64,000 nucleotides of DNA, from positions 248,001-312,000 of the forward strand of contig NZ_QKYK01000003.1 in the NCBI RefSeq assembly GCF_003426815.1, given 5' to 3'. The stretch is from Desertimonas flava (GTDB lineage: Bacteria; Actinomycetota; Acidimicrobiia; Acidimicrobiales; Ilumatobacteraceae). The position numbers and the translations under genes were made by a program. The notes below the pieces were generated by a model. It ran no database searches. It worked only from the letters and a program-made list of their open reading frames with translations, and was not told the DNA's origin. Below are positions 18,504-27,383 of this stretch, in pieces (position 1 is the first letter of the stretch; each line of letters starts with the position of its first letter).

Positions 18504-20297
18504 ATGAGTGCTCATACCAGCCACAGCAAGCTCCAGGCCTGGGTCGACGAGTGGGCAGCGGTGCTCGAGCCCGACTCGGTCTACTGGTGCGACGGCTCCG
18601 CAGAGGAGTACGAGCGGCTGTGCGGTGAGTTGGTGGCTTCCGGGACGTTCACTGCCCTGGACGCCGAGAAGCGCCCGAACAGCTACTGGGCCCACTCCGA
18701 TCCCGGCGACGTGGCCCGCGTGGAGGACCGCACGTTCATCTGCTCGGCGAACGAGGCCGACGCCGGCCCGACCAACAACTGGCGCGACCCGGCCGAGATG
18801 CGCGCCGAGCTCACCCGCCTCTACACCGGGGCGATGAAGGGTCGCACGCTCTACGTCGTGCCGTTCTCGATGGGCCCCCTCGGATCGCCCATCGCCCACG
18901 TCGGCGTGCAGCTCACCGACTCTGCCTACGTGGCCACCAACATGCGGATCATGACGCGCATGGGTCAGGGCGCGCTCGACGTCATCGGCACCGACGGCAA
19001 GTTCGTCCCGTGCGTCCACTCGGTGGGCGCACCCCTCGAGCCCGGCCAGGCCGACGTCGCATGGCCGTGCAACCCCGACAACAAGTACATCGTCCACTTC
19101 CCCGAGACGCGCGAGATCATGTCGTACGGCTCCGGCTACGGCGGCAACGCCCTCCTCGGCAAGAAGTGCTTCGCCCTGCGCATCGCCTCGGTGATGGCCC
19201 GTGACGACGGCTGGCTGGCCGAGCACATGCTCATCCTCAAGCTCACCAATCCCGAGGGCGAGTCGAAGTACATCGCTGCGGCGTTCCCGTCGGCGTGCGG
19301 CAAGACCAACCTGGCGATGCTCGTGCCGACGATCCCCGGCTGGAAGGCCGAGACGATCGGTGACGACATCTGCTGGATGAAGTTCGGTGCCGACGGCCGC
19401 CTGTACGCCATCAATCCGGAGGCCGGATTCTTCGGTGTCGCCCCCGGCACCGGTTACGACACCAATGCCAACGCCATGGAGACCTTGTGGGGCAACTCGA
19501 TCTTCACCAACACGGCGCTCACCGACGACGCTGACGTCTGGTGGGAGGGCATGACCGACAAGGCTCCGGCCCGGGCCACCGACTGGCGCGGCAACCCGTG
19601 GACGCCCGAGGTGGACACCCCCGCCGCCCATCCGAACGCCCGCTTCACGGCACCGGCCGCGCAGTGCCCGTCGATCGCCCCCGAGTGGGAGGATCCGGCC
19701 GGCGTGCCGATCTCGGCGATCCTCTTCGGCGGTCGCCGTCGCACGACGGTGCCGCTGGTGACGCAGGCCTACGACTGGGAGCACGGCGTGTTCCTCGGTT
19801 CGATCATGGCGTCGGAGACCACGGCGGCCCAGCAGGGCGCCGTCGGCAAGCTGCGCTTCGACCCGATGGCGATGTTGCCGTTCTGCGGGTACAACATGGC
19901 CGACTATTTCTCGCACTGGCTCAGCGTCGGCAAGAACACCGACGCCGAGAAGCTCCCGCAGATCTTCTTCGTCAACTGGTTCCGCCGCGACGAGGACGGC
20001 CGCTTCCTCTGGCCCGGCTACGGCGAGAACAGCCGTGTGCTCAAGTGGGTGTTCGAGCGGGTCAACGGATCGACCGGCGCCACCGAGACCCCGATCGGCC
20101 TACTGCCGACCGCCGACGCCCTCGACACGACCGGCCTCGACGTGAGTGACGACGACCTCGACACGCTCCTGTCGGTCGACGTGGCCGGTTGGCAGGCGGC
20201 GTTGCCGCAGATCCGCGAGCACTACGCCCAGTTCGGCGACGCCATCCCGGCGCAGCTCGCCGACGCCGTCGACACCCTCGCCTCCCGCCTCGGCTGA
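18504..20297 (+). CDS. pckG: Phosphoenolpyruvate carboxykinase (GTP)
   Basis: Interconverts oxaloacetate plus GTP with phosphoenolpyruvate, CO2 and GDP: the entry step of gluconeogenesis or an anaplerotic step. The 597-aa protein has the P-loop-like kinase-1a motif [23 protein letters not shown] and the nucleotide-binding [12 protein letters not shown] segment, all typical of the GTP-dependent class. Length is normal. A 150-base leader precedes it. A strong hairpin terminator follows the stop. Gluconeogenic capacity fits the downstream catabolic island but is general housekeeping. Confidence 0.97.
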   Translation: MSAHTSHSKLQAWVDEWAAVLEPDSVYWCDGSAEEYERLCGELVASGTFTALDAEKRPNSYWAHSDPGDVARVEDRTFICSANEADAGPTNNWRDPAEMRAELTRLYTGAMKGRTLYVVPFSMGPLGSPIAHVGVQLTDSAYVATNMRIMTRMGQGALDVIGTDGKFVPCVHSVGAPLEPGQADVAWPCNPDNKYIVHFPETREIMSYGSGYGGNALLGKKCFALRIASVMARDDGWLAEHMLILKLTNPEGESKYIAAAFPSACGKTNLAMLVPTIPGWKAETIGDDICWMKFGADGRLYAINPEAGFFGVAPGTGYDTNANAMETLWGNSIFTNTALTDDADVWWEGMTDKAPARATDWRGNPWTPEVDTPAAHPNARFTAPAAQCPSIAPEWEDPAGVPISAILFGGRRRTTVPLVTQAYDWEHGVFLGSIMASETTAAQQGAVGKLRFDPMAMLPFCGYNMADYFSHWLSVGKNTDAEKLPQIFFVNWFRRDEDGRFLWPGYGENSRVLKWVFERVNGSTGATETPIGLLPTADALDTTGLDVSDDDLDTLLSVDVAGWQAALPQIREHYAQFGDAIPAQLADAVDTLASRLG

Positions 20298-20309
20298 TCG
20301 TCATCTTCT

Positions 20310-20349
20310 TGTACTGATTCCTCCTCACGGGCGAGGAGGGATCAGTACA
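20310..20349 (+). terminator. Hairpin terminator after pckG
   Basis: A 17-bp inverted repeat (arms 20310-20326 and 20333-20349, one G:T-type mismatch) with a 6-base loop, 12 bases after the pckG stop. The T-run expected of a classical terminator is weak, as is usual in high-G+C genomes. Confidence 0.75.
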
Positions 20350-20398
20350 GGAACTCCGGGTGATCGCCCGGTTCCGGCCCGCGCGAGACTGCCCGCCC

Positions 20399-21820
20399 AT
20401 GATTGACGATCTGTGGCGGAAGGGTTCGGACGAACTGGCGGCGATGATCGCTGGCAAGGAGGTCTCGTCCACCGAGGTGGTCCAGGCCCATCTCGATCGC
20501 ATCGCCGCGGTCAATCCCCAGCTCAACGCGATCACCACCCTGCTCGCCGAGTCGGCGCTGGAGGCGGCCGCCGACGCCGACCGGACGACGGCGGGTGGGG
20601 GCGCGCTCGGCCCGTTGCACGGCGTGCCGATCACGGTGAAGCAGAACATCGACCTCGTCGGGTCGGCGACCAACCAGGGCATGGTGGCCCTGGCCGATGC
20701 GCTCCCAACGGCCGACTCCCCCGTCGCCGAACGCATGAAGGCCGCCGGTGCGATCCCGATCGGGCGCACCAACTGCCCCGACATGGGCCTGCGCCTGCAC
20801 ACCGACTCGGGCCTGTTCGGCCTCACCCGCAATCCCTGGCACCCCGACCGTACGACCGGCGGCTCGTCAGGCGGTGAGGGCTCGGCGCTGGCGAGCGGGA
20901 TGAGCCCGCTCGGTCTCGGCAACGACATCGGCGGGTCCCTGCGCAACCCGGCCACGTGCTGTGGCATCGCGTCGATCAAGCCGACGCAGTCGAGCGTGCC
21001 GTTCTTCACGTCGATCCCCGTACCCGACAGCGGCTTCGGCAGCCAGACGATGCTGTCGGAGGGACCGATGGCACGCCGCATCGGCGACGTCCGCACCGCC
21101 CTCGGCATCCTCGCCGGGCGTGATCCGCGCGATCCCAACTCGATCCCGGTGGTCCCTCCGGCGCCGCGACCGACGGACCGGCCGATCCGCGTCGCCGTGC
21201 TGGCCGAGCCGCCGGGGAGCACCACCGATCCGCGCGTCGCCGGCGTGGTCCGCGGTGCGGGCGACGCCCTCGTCGCGGCGGGCTACGACGTGTTCGACGC
21301 CACTCCCCCGCGATTCGAAGAGATCTGGTCGGTGTGGCTGGGACTGCTCATGGCCGACCTGTTTCCGGTGGCCGAGCTGCTCCTGCCGATGCTCTCCGAC
21401 GACGCCCGCACCTTCCTCACGCTCGGTGCCGACTTCGTGACGCCGCTCGATCTGTCGGCGATGCTGCAGACGGCGATGGCCCGGCAGTCGCTGATGCGTG
21501 ATTGGGCGATGTGGTTCGCCGGCACCGCCGACGTCCTTCTCACCCCGACGTGGACGGAACTGCCCTTCGAGCACGGATTCGACATCTCGTCGCCCGAGGC
21601 CTCGGCGTCGATCACCGTGATGGCCCGCTCGGTCCTCCCCGGCAACCTGCTCGGCATCCCGTCGGTCTGCGTGCCCGCCGGTCTCGTGGGCGGCCTGCCC
21701 GTCGGCGTGCTCGTCAACGCCGACCGCCATCGCGACGACCTCGCCCTCGACGTCGCCGAGGCGATCGAGGCCGCCTGCGGCCTCGACACCCCCATCGATC
21801 CGTGGCGCGCTGAGGACTGA
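20399..21820 (+). CDS. Amidase (amidase signature family)
   Basis: A 473-aa hydrolase of the amidase signature family. The catalytic lysine lies in VPITVKQNIDLVG, the glycine/serine signature is TTGGSSGGEGSALASG, and the nucleophile serine with its flexible loop is GNDIGGSLRNPATCCG. I start at ATG 20399, because the longer frame begins inside the terminator region. No transit or signal peptide. Substrate unknown: such enzymes hydrolyse acetamides, peptide amides or aryl acylamides. It is separated from the next genes by a 200-base repeat. Confidence 0.9.
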   Translation: MIDDLWRKGSDELAAMIAGKEVSSTEVVQAHLDRIAAVNPQLNAITTLLAESALEAAADADRTTAGGGALGPLHGVPITVKQNIDLVGSATNQGMVALADALPTADSPVAERMKAAGAIPIGRTNCPDMGLRLHTDSGLFGLTRNPWHPDRTTGGSSGGEGSALASGMSPLGLGNDIGGSLRNPATCCGIASIKPTQSSVPFFTSIPVPDSGFGSQTMLSEGPMARRIGDVRTALGILAGRDPRDPNSIPVVPPAPRPTDRPIRVAVLAEPPGSTTDPRVAGVVRGAGDALVAAGYDVFDATPPRFEEIWSVWLGLLMADLFPVAELLLPMLSDDARTFLTLGADFVTPLDLSAMLQTAMARQSLMRDWAMWFAGTADVLLTPTWTELPFEHGFDISSPEASASITVMARSVLPGNLLGIPSVCVPAGLVGGLPVGVLVNADRHRDDLALDVAEAIEAACGLDTPIDPWRAED

Positions 21821-21877
21821 GCAACCGACCGCGCGGCGGCCGGATCCGGTGGGCCTCCGTGTCGCGGTACGGCTAGG

Positions 21878-22020
21878 TCGGGGGGTTTGGGGGGCGGTAG
21901 CCCCCCAATGCGGCGGACGGCCGGCTTTGCCGGCCGCCGCCTGCAACTGGGTGCGGCGAAGCCGCTCTTCGAAACTCGACCGCTGCAGTGAGCGAGGAAC
22001 GAGCGAACGGAAGCGGTCGA
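21878..22020. repeat. Composite double-hairpin intergenic repeat, copy 2
   Basis: Intergenic DNA between the amidase and the next minus-strand genes. It has a G-run hairpin (TTTGGGGGGC...GCCCCCCAA), then ATGCGGCG, a second hairpin GGCCGGCTTTGCCGGCC ending CCGCCGCCT, then GGTGCGGCGAAGCCGC and a GAGCGAGGAACGAGCGA stretch. It matches the module order of copy 1 near 6715. It contains no supportable gene. Confidence 0.6.
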
Positions 22021-22022
22021 AA

Positions 22023-22403
22023 CTACGCCAAGGCGAGGGTCTCGCGGAGGCCGAGGCCCATGATGAACAGGCAGCCGCCGCCATAGAGCAGGTACTCCTT
22101 GCCCTTCATCCACGAGCTCGTGCGGTAGCTGTAGAGGATGCCGACGGCGATCACGGCCGAGAACCCGTACAGGGCGTGCAGGCGCGCCGGCTCGATGTCG
22201 TAGCGCGCCATCAGGATCGTCCCGGTGATCGCCTGGGCGAACGTCATCAGCTGGGCGACGATGACCGCCGCCCAGAGCGGCCGTCCGCGGAGCCGGGGCC
22301 ACTGGTGGGCGGCGAGCGCCCAGGCTCCGGCTGCGGCGTTGGTGCCGACGAGCACCCACGCCAGCACCTCGTGCCACTGCGCGACGACGAGGGCGGCGAT
22401 CAC
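22023..22403 (-). CDS. Four-helix integral membrane protein, unknown function
   Basis: A 126-aa protein with about four hydrophobic segments (residues ~7-28, 42-62, 75-92 and 105-122), so an integral membrane protein. No recognised family motif. It starts at GTG 22403, overlapping the stop of the upstream secreted/anchored protein by four bases (GTGA), so the two are translationally coupled and probably act together. Confidence 0.6.
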   Translation of the reverse strand: MIAALVVAQWHEVLAWVLVGTNAAAGAWALAAHQWPRLRGRPLWAAVIVAQLMTFAQAITGTILMARYDIEPARLHALYGFSAVIAVGILYSYRTSSWMKGKEYLLYGGGCLFIMGLGLRETLALA

Positions 22404-23335
22404 ACCCCGCAGTCCTCCCCGCCGAACAGCACGGTGACCACGCCGTCGGCCGCATGATCGGTGAGAAACCCGCCGAGGTTCTCGTCGACGAAGAACGCCG
22501 GATCGGCGATGCCCTCCTCGCCGGGGAACACCTGGGCGTCGGGATAGTTGGCCAGCAGGTACTGCACGGTGCTCCCGACGCCGATGCCCTCGGGCGTGGC
22601 GAGGCCCTGCGGCGTGACCTCGAGGCTGTCGCGGTTGCCGTAGACGTAGCCGAAGAAGTGGCGGACACCCTCGGCGAATCGGGACGTGTCGCCGAAGTAC
22701 AGGTCGAGCGAACCCCAGGTGACCCGGCGCACCTCGGTCCCGGCGCAGCTGCTGACGGCGAGGGGATCGGACCAGCCGGTGTCGTCCGATGGCTCGCCGA
22801 GCACGCCGGTCACGGCGGCGATCACGGTGTCGGCGTCGTCGCAGAAGCGGCCGAGGCCGATGCCGTCGCGGCCGAGGACGATCTGCTGATCGGGCGTGAC
22901 CGACCCGGGCGGCGGGGTCGGCACCGACCCGTCGGCGGGCGGCGACGCGGCGGGCAGCGGCACGTCGATCGTCGGCGCCGCAGAGCTACTCGGAGCAATC
23001 GTCGTCGGCGCGGCGGTCGTGGGAGCCGCCGTCGTCGGGGCGACCGTCGACGTGGTCGCGGGCGCTGGCTCCGACCCGGCGTCGGTGGGTGCCGTGTCAC
23101 CGCCACCCACCACACATGCCGGAGGTGCCGACGTCTCGGTGGCGCCGTCGGGGGCGGCCGTGTCGATGACCGCCTCGGCCGTCGGAGCCACCGTCGACGC
23201 AGTCGGGGCGTCGGGCGGTGCGCTCGCCGAGGTGAGCGCACCGGCGCCGACGATGGCACCCAGCGTGACGGCGACACCCACCGGCCAGCGCCGGCGAGGT
23301 CGTCGAGGGAGTCGGGGTGGGTTGGTCGCTTCCAT
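22400..23335 (-). CDS. Membrane-anchored protein with Pro/Thr-rich stalk
   Basis: A 311-aa protein starting at ATG 23335. A basic N-terminus (RLPRRPRRRWP) and a hydrophobic segment (VGVAVTLGAIVGAGALTSA) make a signal peptide or anchor. Residues ~35-135 are an Ala/Thr/Pro-rich linker with APTTAAPTT-like repeats. The C-terminal ~160 residues form a globular domain with paired cysteines (FCDD, SSCAG, EDCGV). No family recognised. It is coupled to the four-helix membrane protein downstream. Likely extracytoplasmic; role unknown. Confidence 0.65.
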   Translation of the reverse strand: MEATNPPRLPRRPRRRWPVGVAVTLGAIVGAGALTSASAPPDAPTASTVAPTAEAVIDTAAPDGATETSAPPACVVGGGDTAPTDAGSEPAPATTSTVAPTTAAPTTAAPTTIAPSSSAAPTIDVPLPAASPPADGSVPTPPPGSVTPDQQIVLGRDGIGLGRFCDDADTVIAAVTGVLGEPSDDTGWSDPLAVSSCAGTEVRRVTWGSLDLYFGDTSRFAEGVRHFFGYVYGNRDSLEVTPQGLATPEGIGVGSTVQYLLANYPDAQVFPGEEGIADPAFFVDENLGGFLTDHAADGVVTVLFGGEDCGV

Positions 23336-23430
23336 GGGGGGTCCGCCGATCTGTCGTGAACGGCGTCCATTCTGCCCCGACGACCCGCGCCCGACCCGGG
23401 ACCCGGCGCGCCGCTCACGGTGGCGGCGGG

Positions 23431-24609
23431 TCACCCCGCCTGGACGACGGCCCCTGACGCCACCAAGGCGTCGATGCGGTCGGCGGCGAACCCCCAGTCG
23501 GCGAGGACGTCACGGGTGTCCTGACCGGGATGCGGCGGGGGCGCGTCGATCTCGGCCTTCGTGCGGCTGAACCGCGGCGCCGGCGCCGGCTGCAGCCGAC
23601 CGGCATACTCCACGAACGTGCCCCGCGCCTGGTTGTGCGGGTGGGCTGCGGCGTCGCCCATCGACAGCACCGGGGCGAAGCACACGTCGGTCATCTCCAG
23701 CAGTTCGCACCACTCGGCGCGGGTCTTGGTGAGGAACAGGTCGCGCACCTTCTGCTTGAGGGCCGGCCAGCCCGAGCGATCGTTCTGGGCGGCGAACGCG
23801 GGGTCGGAGCCGAGTCCCGTCCGTTCGAGCAGCTCGGCGTAGAACTGCGGCTCGATCGAGCCGATCGACACGTAGAGCCCGTCGCTGCACTCGTACACGT
23901 CGTAGTACGGCGCGCCGGTGTCGAGGACGTTGGTCCCGGGGGCGTTGTCGTCGAAGAACGCCGAGCCGCGGAACGACCAGAACATCGTCATCAGCGCCGC
24001 CGTGCCGTCCACCATCGCCGTGTCGATGACCTGGCCCTTGCCGCTGCGCTGAGCCTCGAGGATGCCGCAGACCACGCCGAAGGCGAGGAACATCCCGCCG
24101 CCGCCGAAGTCGCCGACGAGGTTCAGCGGCGGCACCGGCGCCTGCCCCTCGCGCCGGATGTGCGCCAGCGCACCAGCCAGGGAGATGTAGTTGATGTCGT
24201 GCCCGGCGGCCTGCGCGTACGGACCGTCCTGGCCCCAGCCCGTCATCCGGCCGTAGACGAGCTTCGGGTTCCGGGCGAGGCACTCGTCGGGCCCGACGCC
24301 GAGACGCTCCATCACGCCGGGCCGGAAACCCTCGGTGAGGGCGTCGGCCGACTCGACCAGGTCGAGGAGGGCCGCAACGCCGTCGGGCTGTTTGAGATCG
24401 ATGCCGATGCTGCGGCGGCCTCGGGCCGAGATGTCGGCGCCGGGACCATCAGGGAGCTCGCTGGCGACGGCCTGGGCGCGCTCGACCCGGACCACCTCGG
24501 CGCCCATGTCGGCGAGCAGCATGGCGGCGAAGGGGCCGGGTCCGATGCCGGCGATCTCGATCACCTTGTAGCCGGCGAGGGGGCCCGTGCGTGTGACGTT
24601 GGCGGTCAT
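23431..24609 (-). CDS. Family III CoA-transferase (alpha-methylacyl-CoA racemase-like, CaiB/BaiF)
   Basis: A 392-aa enzyme of the CaiB/BaiF/AMACR family. The N-terminus (GPLAGYKVIEIAGIGPGPFAAMLLADMGAEVVRVE) is diagnostic. The family aspartate lies in NLVGDFGGGGM, near residue 158. Sequence style favours alpha-methylacyl-CoA racemase over a true transferase, but the two are hard to separate without modelling. The start at ATG 24609 has an AAAGGA-type ribosome site about 11 bases upstream; a longer open frame lacks one. Racemases of this kind epimerise 2-methylacyl-CoAs from branched-chain lipids or sterol side chains, which would suit the catabolic island to the right. Confidence 0.9.
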   Translation of the reverse strand: MTANVTRTGPLAGYKVIEIAGIGPGPFAAMLLADMGAEVVRVERAQAVASELPDGPGADISARGRRSIGIDLKQPDGVAALLDLVESADALTEGFRPGVMERLGVGPDECLARNPKLVYGRMTGWGQDGPYAQAAGHDINYISLAGALAHIRREGQAPVPPLNLVGDFGGGGMFLAFGVVCGILEAQRSGKGQVIDTAMVDGTAALMTMFWSFRGSAFFDDNAPGTNVLDTGAPYYDVYECSDGLYVSIGSIEPQFYAELLERTGLGSDPAFAAQNDRSGWPALKQKVRDLFLTKTRAEWCELLEMTDVCFAPVLSMGDAAAHPHNQARGTFVEYAGRLQPAPAPRFSRTKAEIDAPPPHPGQDTRDVLADWGFAADRIDALVASGAVVQAG

Positions 24610-24668
24610 GGGAAGCGGTTCCTTTCGGGAGCGGGGGGAAGAACGTGAGGTCAGGGGGTGCCGGGGCG

Positions 24669-25559
24669 TCAGAGGGCGAGCATCGCCGCAGTGATCACCG
24701 GCCAGAGGGGTTCGGGAAGGTCGTGGCCCATGTCGCTGAGGTAGAGGAGCGCCGAGCCGGGGATCGCCGCCGCCGTCGCCTCGCCGCCGTCGGGCGTGAT
24801 CAGCGTGTCGTCGCGGCCGTGGACGACGAGCGCGGGCACGTCGAGCCCGGCCAGCGCGGTGGCTCGATCGCCGCTGGCGTAGATGGCGGCCAGCTGGCGG
24901 GGCGCACCCTCGGGGTAGAACGAGCGGTCGTAGGCCGCGGCGGCCCGCTCGCGGATGCGGTCGACGTCGGCGTACCGCTTCGAGCACCACACGGTGGTGC
25001 GCTCGGAGTTGGCGATGTAGGCGTCGCGGTCGGCCGGCGGAGGCGACAGCAGTACCTCGAGCGCTTCCGGCGACGGCTTGCCGACGCGCTGGTCGCCGGG
25101 CGCGCTCATGATCGACGTCAGCGACAGCACCCGGTCGGGATGGTCGATGGCGATGGTCTGGGCGATCATGCCACCCATCGACGCCCCGGCGACGTGAGCC
25201 TTGTCGATGCCGAGCACGTCGAGGAGCCCCACGGCGTCGTTGGCCATGTCCGAGAGGTCGTACGGCACCTCCGGGACGGGCGAGCCGCTGAGCGACGCGC
25301 TCAGCACGGCGCCGCTGTCGACGGTCACGCCGTCGAGCTTCCCCGACAGTCCGCAGTCACGGTTGTCGAAGCGGATCACGTGACGGCCGGCGGCCGCCAG
25401 CCGTTCGCAGAACGCCGGCTCCCACGCCGTCATCTGGGCCGTGAAACCCATGACGAGGAGCAAGGCAGGGTCGTCCGGCGATCCGAACGTGTCGTACTCG
25501 AGGTCGATCGTGCCGGCGTCGTTGCCGGTACGAGTCGAGGTCACGGTGGCACGGGGCAT
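24669..25559 (-). CDS. Alpha/beta hydrolase
   Basis: A 296-aa alpha/beta hydrolase-fold protein. The nucleophile elbow is GASMGG (serine in VAGASMGGMIAQ), the acid is in VHGRDDTLI, and the catalytic histidine is in DMGHDLPE. An N-terminal FDNRDCGLSG strand-loop is typical of esterases and carboxylester hydrolases. It ends 59 bases before the CoA-transferase start on the same strand. A terminator-like palindrome lies upstream, so it probably has its own promoter. An ester- or lactone-cleaving role is inferred. Confidence 0.87.
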   Translation of the reverse strand: MPRATVTSTRTGNDAGTIDLEYDTFGSPDDPALLLVMGFTAQMTAWEPAFCERLAAAGRHVIRFDNRDCGLSGKLDGVTVDSGAVLSASLSGSPVPEVPYDLSDMANDAVGLLDVLGIDKAHVAGASMGGMIAQTIAIDHPDRVLSLTSIMSAPGDQRVGKPSPEALEVLLSPPPADRDAYIANSERTTVWCSKRYADVDRIRERAAAAYDRSFYPEGAPRQLAAIYASGDRATALAGLDVPALVVHGRDDTLITPDGGEATAAAIPGSALLYLSDMGHDLPEPLWPVITAAMLAL

Positions 25560-25623
25560 CCGCCGAGTCTCGCAGCCGGACCGCGGTCGGGAGAACCCGA
25601 GGTGCCCGTGACGTGACGAGGAC

Positions 25624-25645
25624 GGGGCCGGCCGCGGCCGGCCCC
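25624..25645 (-). terminator. 22-nt perfect palindrome downstream of substrate-binding protein
   Basis: GGGGCCGGCC-GC-GGCCGGCCCC, a perfect inverted repeat 11 bases beyond the stop of the family-5 binding protein. It probably ends that transcript before the alpha/beta hydrolase gene. No T-tract is present. Confidence 0.6.
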
Positions 25646-25656
25646 ACCCTACGACG

Positions 25657-27264
25657 TCACCGGTAGCCGACCTCTTCCCACAGTGGGAACGCTCCGATGT
25701 TGATCGTCCGGGGGACGATGAAGTCGTCGCTGAAGCCGACGGTGTTGATCTGCTGGCCGGTGAAGATCACGGGAACGTCGGCGATGATCTGCTCCTGGAC
25801 GACGTCCCAGACCGCCTTCTGCTCCTCGACCGTCGTGGCGCTCTGCAGGTTCTCGAGGGCCCCGGCGACGGTGTCGTTGCTCCACTTGCCCGGGTTCAGG
25901 TAACCCTCGGGATGGACCGCTTGGTACACGGACGGGATCGGGCTGACGACCTGCATGGCCCAGCTGAGCGCCTGGTACTCGCCCGACGTCGACGCCGCGA
26001 TCTGCTCCGTCGGCTGCAGGAAGAGGGCTTCGAACGAGACGTTCTCGTACTCGGCGAGCTGGGCGATGATCGTGTCGACGAGCGCCGTCTCCGACGGCGA
26101 CGGCGTCACCGTCAGCGTCCATTCGAGCGGCTTGCCCTCGGCCGCCAGTTCGTCGAACAGGCGCTGCGCCTCCTCGGGGTTCTGGGCCGGAAGGTCGTAG
26201 GCGGCGTCGTAGAAGGGTGACGACGCGGGGAACAGGTTGGTGACCACCGGCGTGTTCGGCGTGGAGGCCTCGGCGAGCAGGCTGCGATCGAGGGCGTAGT
26301 ACAGCGCCTGGCGGGCGCGGACGTCGTCGAACGGCGGACGCGCCGTGTTGAGGTTGAGCGTCGCTCCGCCGCCCATGTGGCTGGCGATGGCGTTGGCCGA
26401 CTCCAACAGCTCGGCCGTCGGTCCGCCGCCGATGGTGCTGGTCATCTGGGCGGCGCCCGAGGCGACGGCGGACACCTGCTGGGAGCGGTCCGTGACGTTC
26501 TCGAAGGTGAGCTCGTCGAGGTAGGGACGACCGGGGTGGAACTCGGCGAAGTAGGGGTTCCGTTCCAGCGTGATCGTCTGGCCGGGGTCCCAGTCCTTCA
26601 CCATGAACGGGCCGGCGCCCACCGGCCGCGTGCCGACTTCGACGCCCTCGTCGATCGCCGCCTGGATCGCGGTCGGCGAGCCGATGCCGGCGAAGTTGGC
26701 GACGAGGTCGCCGGCCCAGCCGGGATTGGGTGCCGGAAGCGTCACCTGGAGGGTGAGCTCGTCGAGCACCTCGAGCTCGAGGGGCGCCGCCACCGCCTGG
26801 AACCGCGATCCGGTCTCGGGGTCGGCCGATCGTTCGATGTTGAACTTGATCGCCTCGGCGTTCATCGGCGTCCCGTCGCTGAATTTGATCCCGTCGTGCA
26901 GCGTGAGCGTCCAGACCGTGGAGGCCTCGTTGGGTTCGAGCGATTCGAGGAAGTACAGCTCGACCTCCCCGGTCTGGGGGTTGAAGTACGCCAGGTGGCC
27001 GAAGACGGCGCCCATGATGGCGCCCTCGGCGTAGGCCAGCGAGACGCGGTGCAGGCTCGGGTCCATGGCGACCAGCGAGCCGAGCATCACCATCTTGGCG
27101 CTGCCTCCGGTGGTCGGCTCCGCCGGCTCAGACGGTGGAGCCGTCTCGACGGAGGTTGCGCTCACGGCGCCGCCCGCGGAGGCGACCGCCACGGCGAGGG
27201 CGGCGATCAGCCCTCGTCGCAACGACCGGCGCGGCCGACCAGCTTGGAGCATTCGATGAGTCAT
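25657..27264 (-). CDS. Family-5 ABC transporter substrate-binding protein (peptide/nickel/opine type), paralog 1
   Basis: A 535-aa secreted binding protein of the SBP_bac_5 family, which delivers di-/oligopeptides or other small solutes to ABC importers. The N-terminus is basic then hydrophobic (RRGLIAALAVAVASAGGAVSA), a signal peptide without a lipobox cysteine. Family blocks include SVWTLTLHDGIKFSDGTPMNAEA-like text (residues ~95-115), VGAGPFMVKDW, and RARQALYYALDR. Start ATG 27264 has a GGGGGAGAG ribosome site. A perfect palindrome lies 48 bases upstream. No permease or ATPase of the Dpp type is in the window. It is paralogous to the genes at 43874 and 49121. Confidence 0.92.
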   Translation of the reverse strand: MTHRMLQAGRPRRSLRRGLIAALAVAVASAGGAVSATSVETAPPSEPAEPTTGGSAKMVMLGSLVAMDPSLHRVSLAYAEGAIMGAVFGHLAYFNPQTGEVELYFLESLEPNEASTVWTLTLHDGIKFSDGTPMNAEAIKFNIERSADPETGSRFQAVAAPLELEVLDELTLQVTLPAPNPGWAGDLVANFAGIGSPTAIQAAIDEGVEVGTRPVGAGPFMVKDWDPGQTITLERNPYFAEFHPGRPYLDELTFENVTDRSQQVSAVASGAAQMTSTIGGGPTAELLESANAIASHMGGGATLNLNTARPPFDDVRARQALYYALDRSLLAEASTPNTPVVTNLFPASSPFYDAAYDLPAQNPEEAQRLFDELAAEGKPLEWTLTVTPSPSETALVDTIIAQLAEYENVSFEALFLQPTEQIAASTSGEYQALSWAMQVVSPIPSVYQAVHPEGYLNPGKWSNDTVAGALENLQSATTVEEQKAVWDVVQEQIIADVPVIFTGQQINTVGFSDDFIVPRTINIGAFPLWEEVGYR

Positions 27265-27312
27265 GGTCTCTCCCCCTCTCCCCGGGTACCGCCCCGAGGA
27301 CCAGAACGCACC

Positions 27313-27326
27313 GATCATATATGATC
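27313..27326. promoter_or_regulatory. Palindromic operator GATCATATATGATC (site 1)
   Basis: Perfect 14-nt dyad, 48 bases upstream of the family-5 binding protein start (27264, minus strand). AT-rich in a GC-rich surround. Best match to the consensus shared by sites 2-8. Confidence 0.7.
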
Positions 27327-27383
27327 ATGTGGGCGTTTGTCCATCTCAGTGTGCTCCGGCGACGGTGCCGACAGCGGGCCGCG

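Noticed and set aside
22454-23570. Plus-strand frames opposite the Pro/Thr-rich membrane-anchored protein
   Set aside because: Low-complexity antisense of the Ala/Thr/Pro stalk; no ribosome site or domain.
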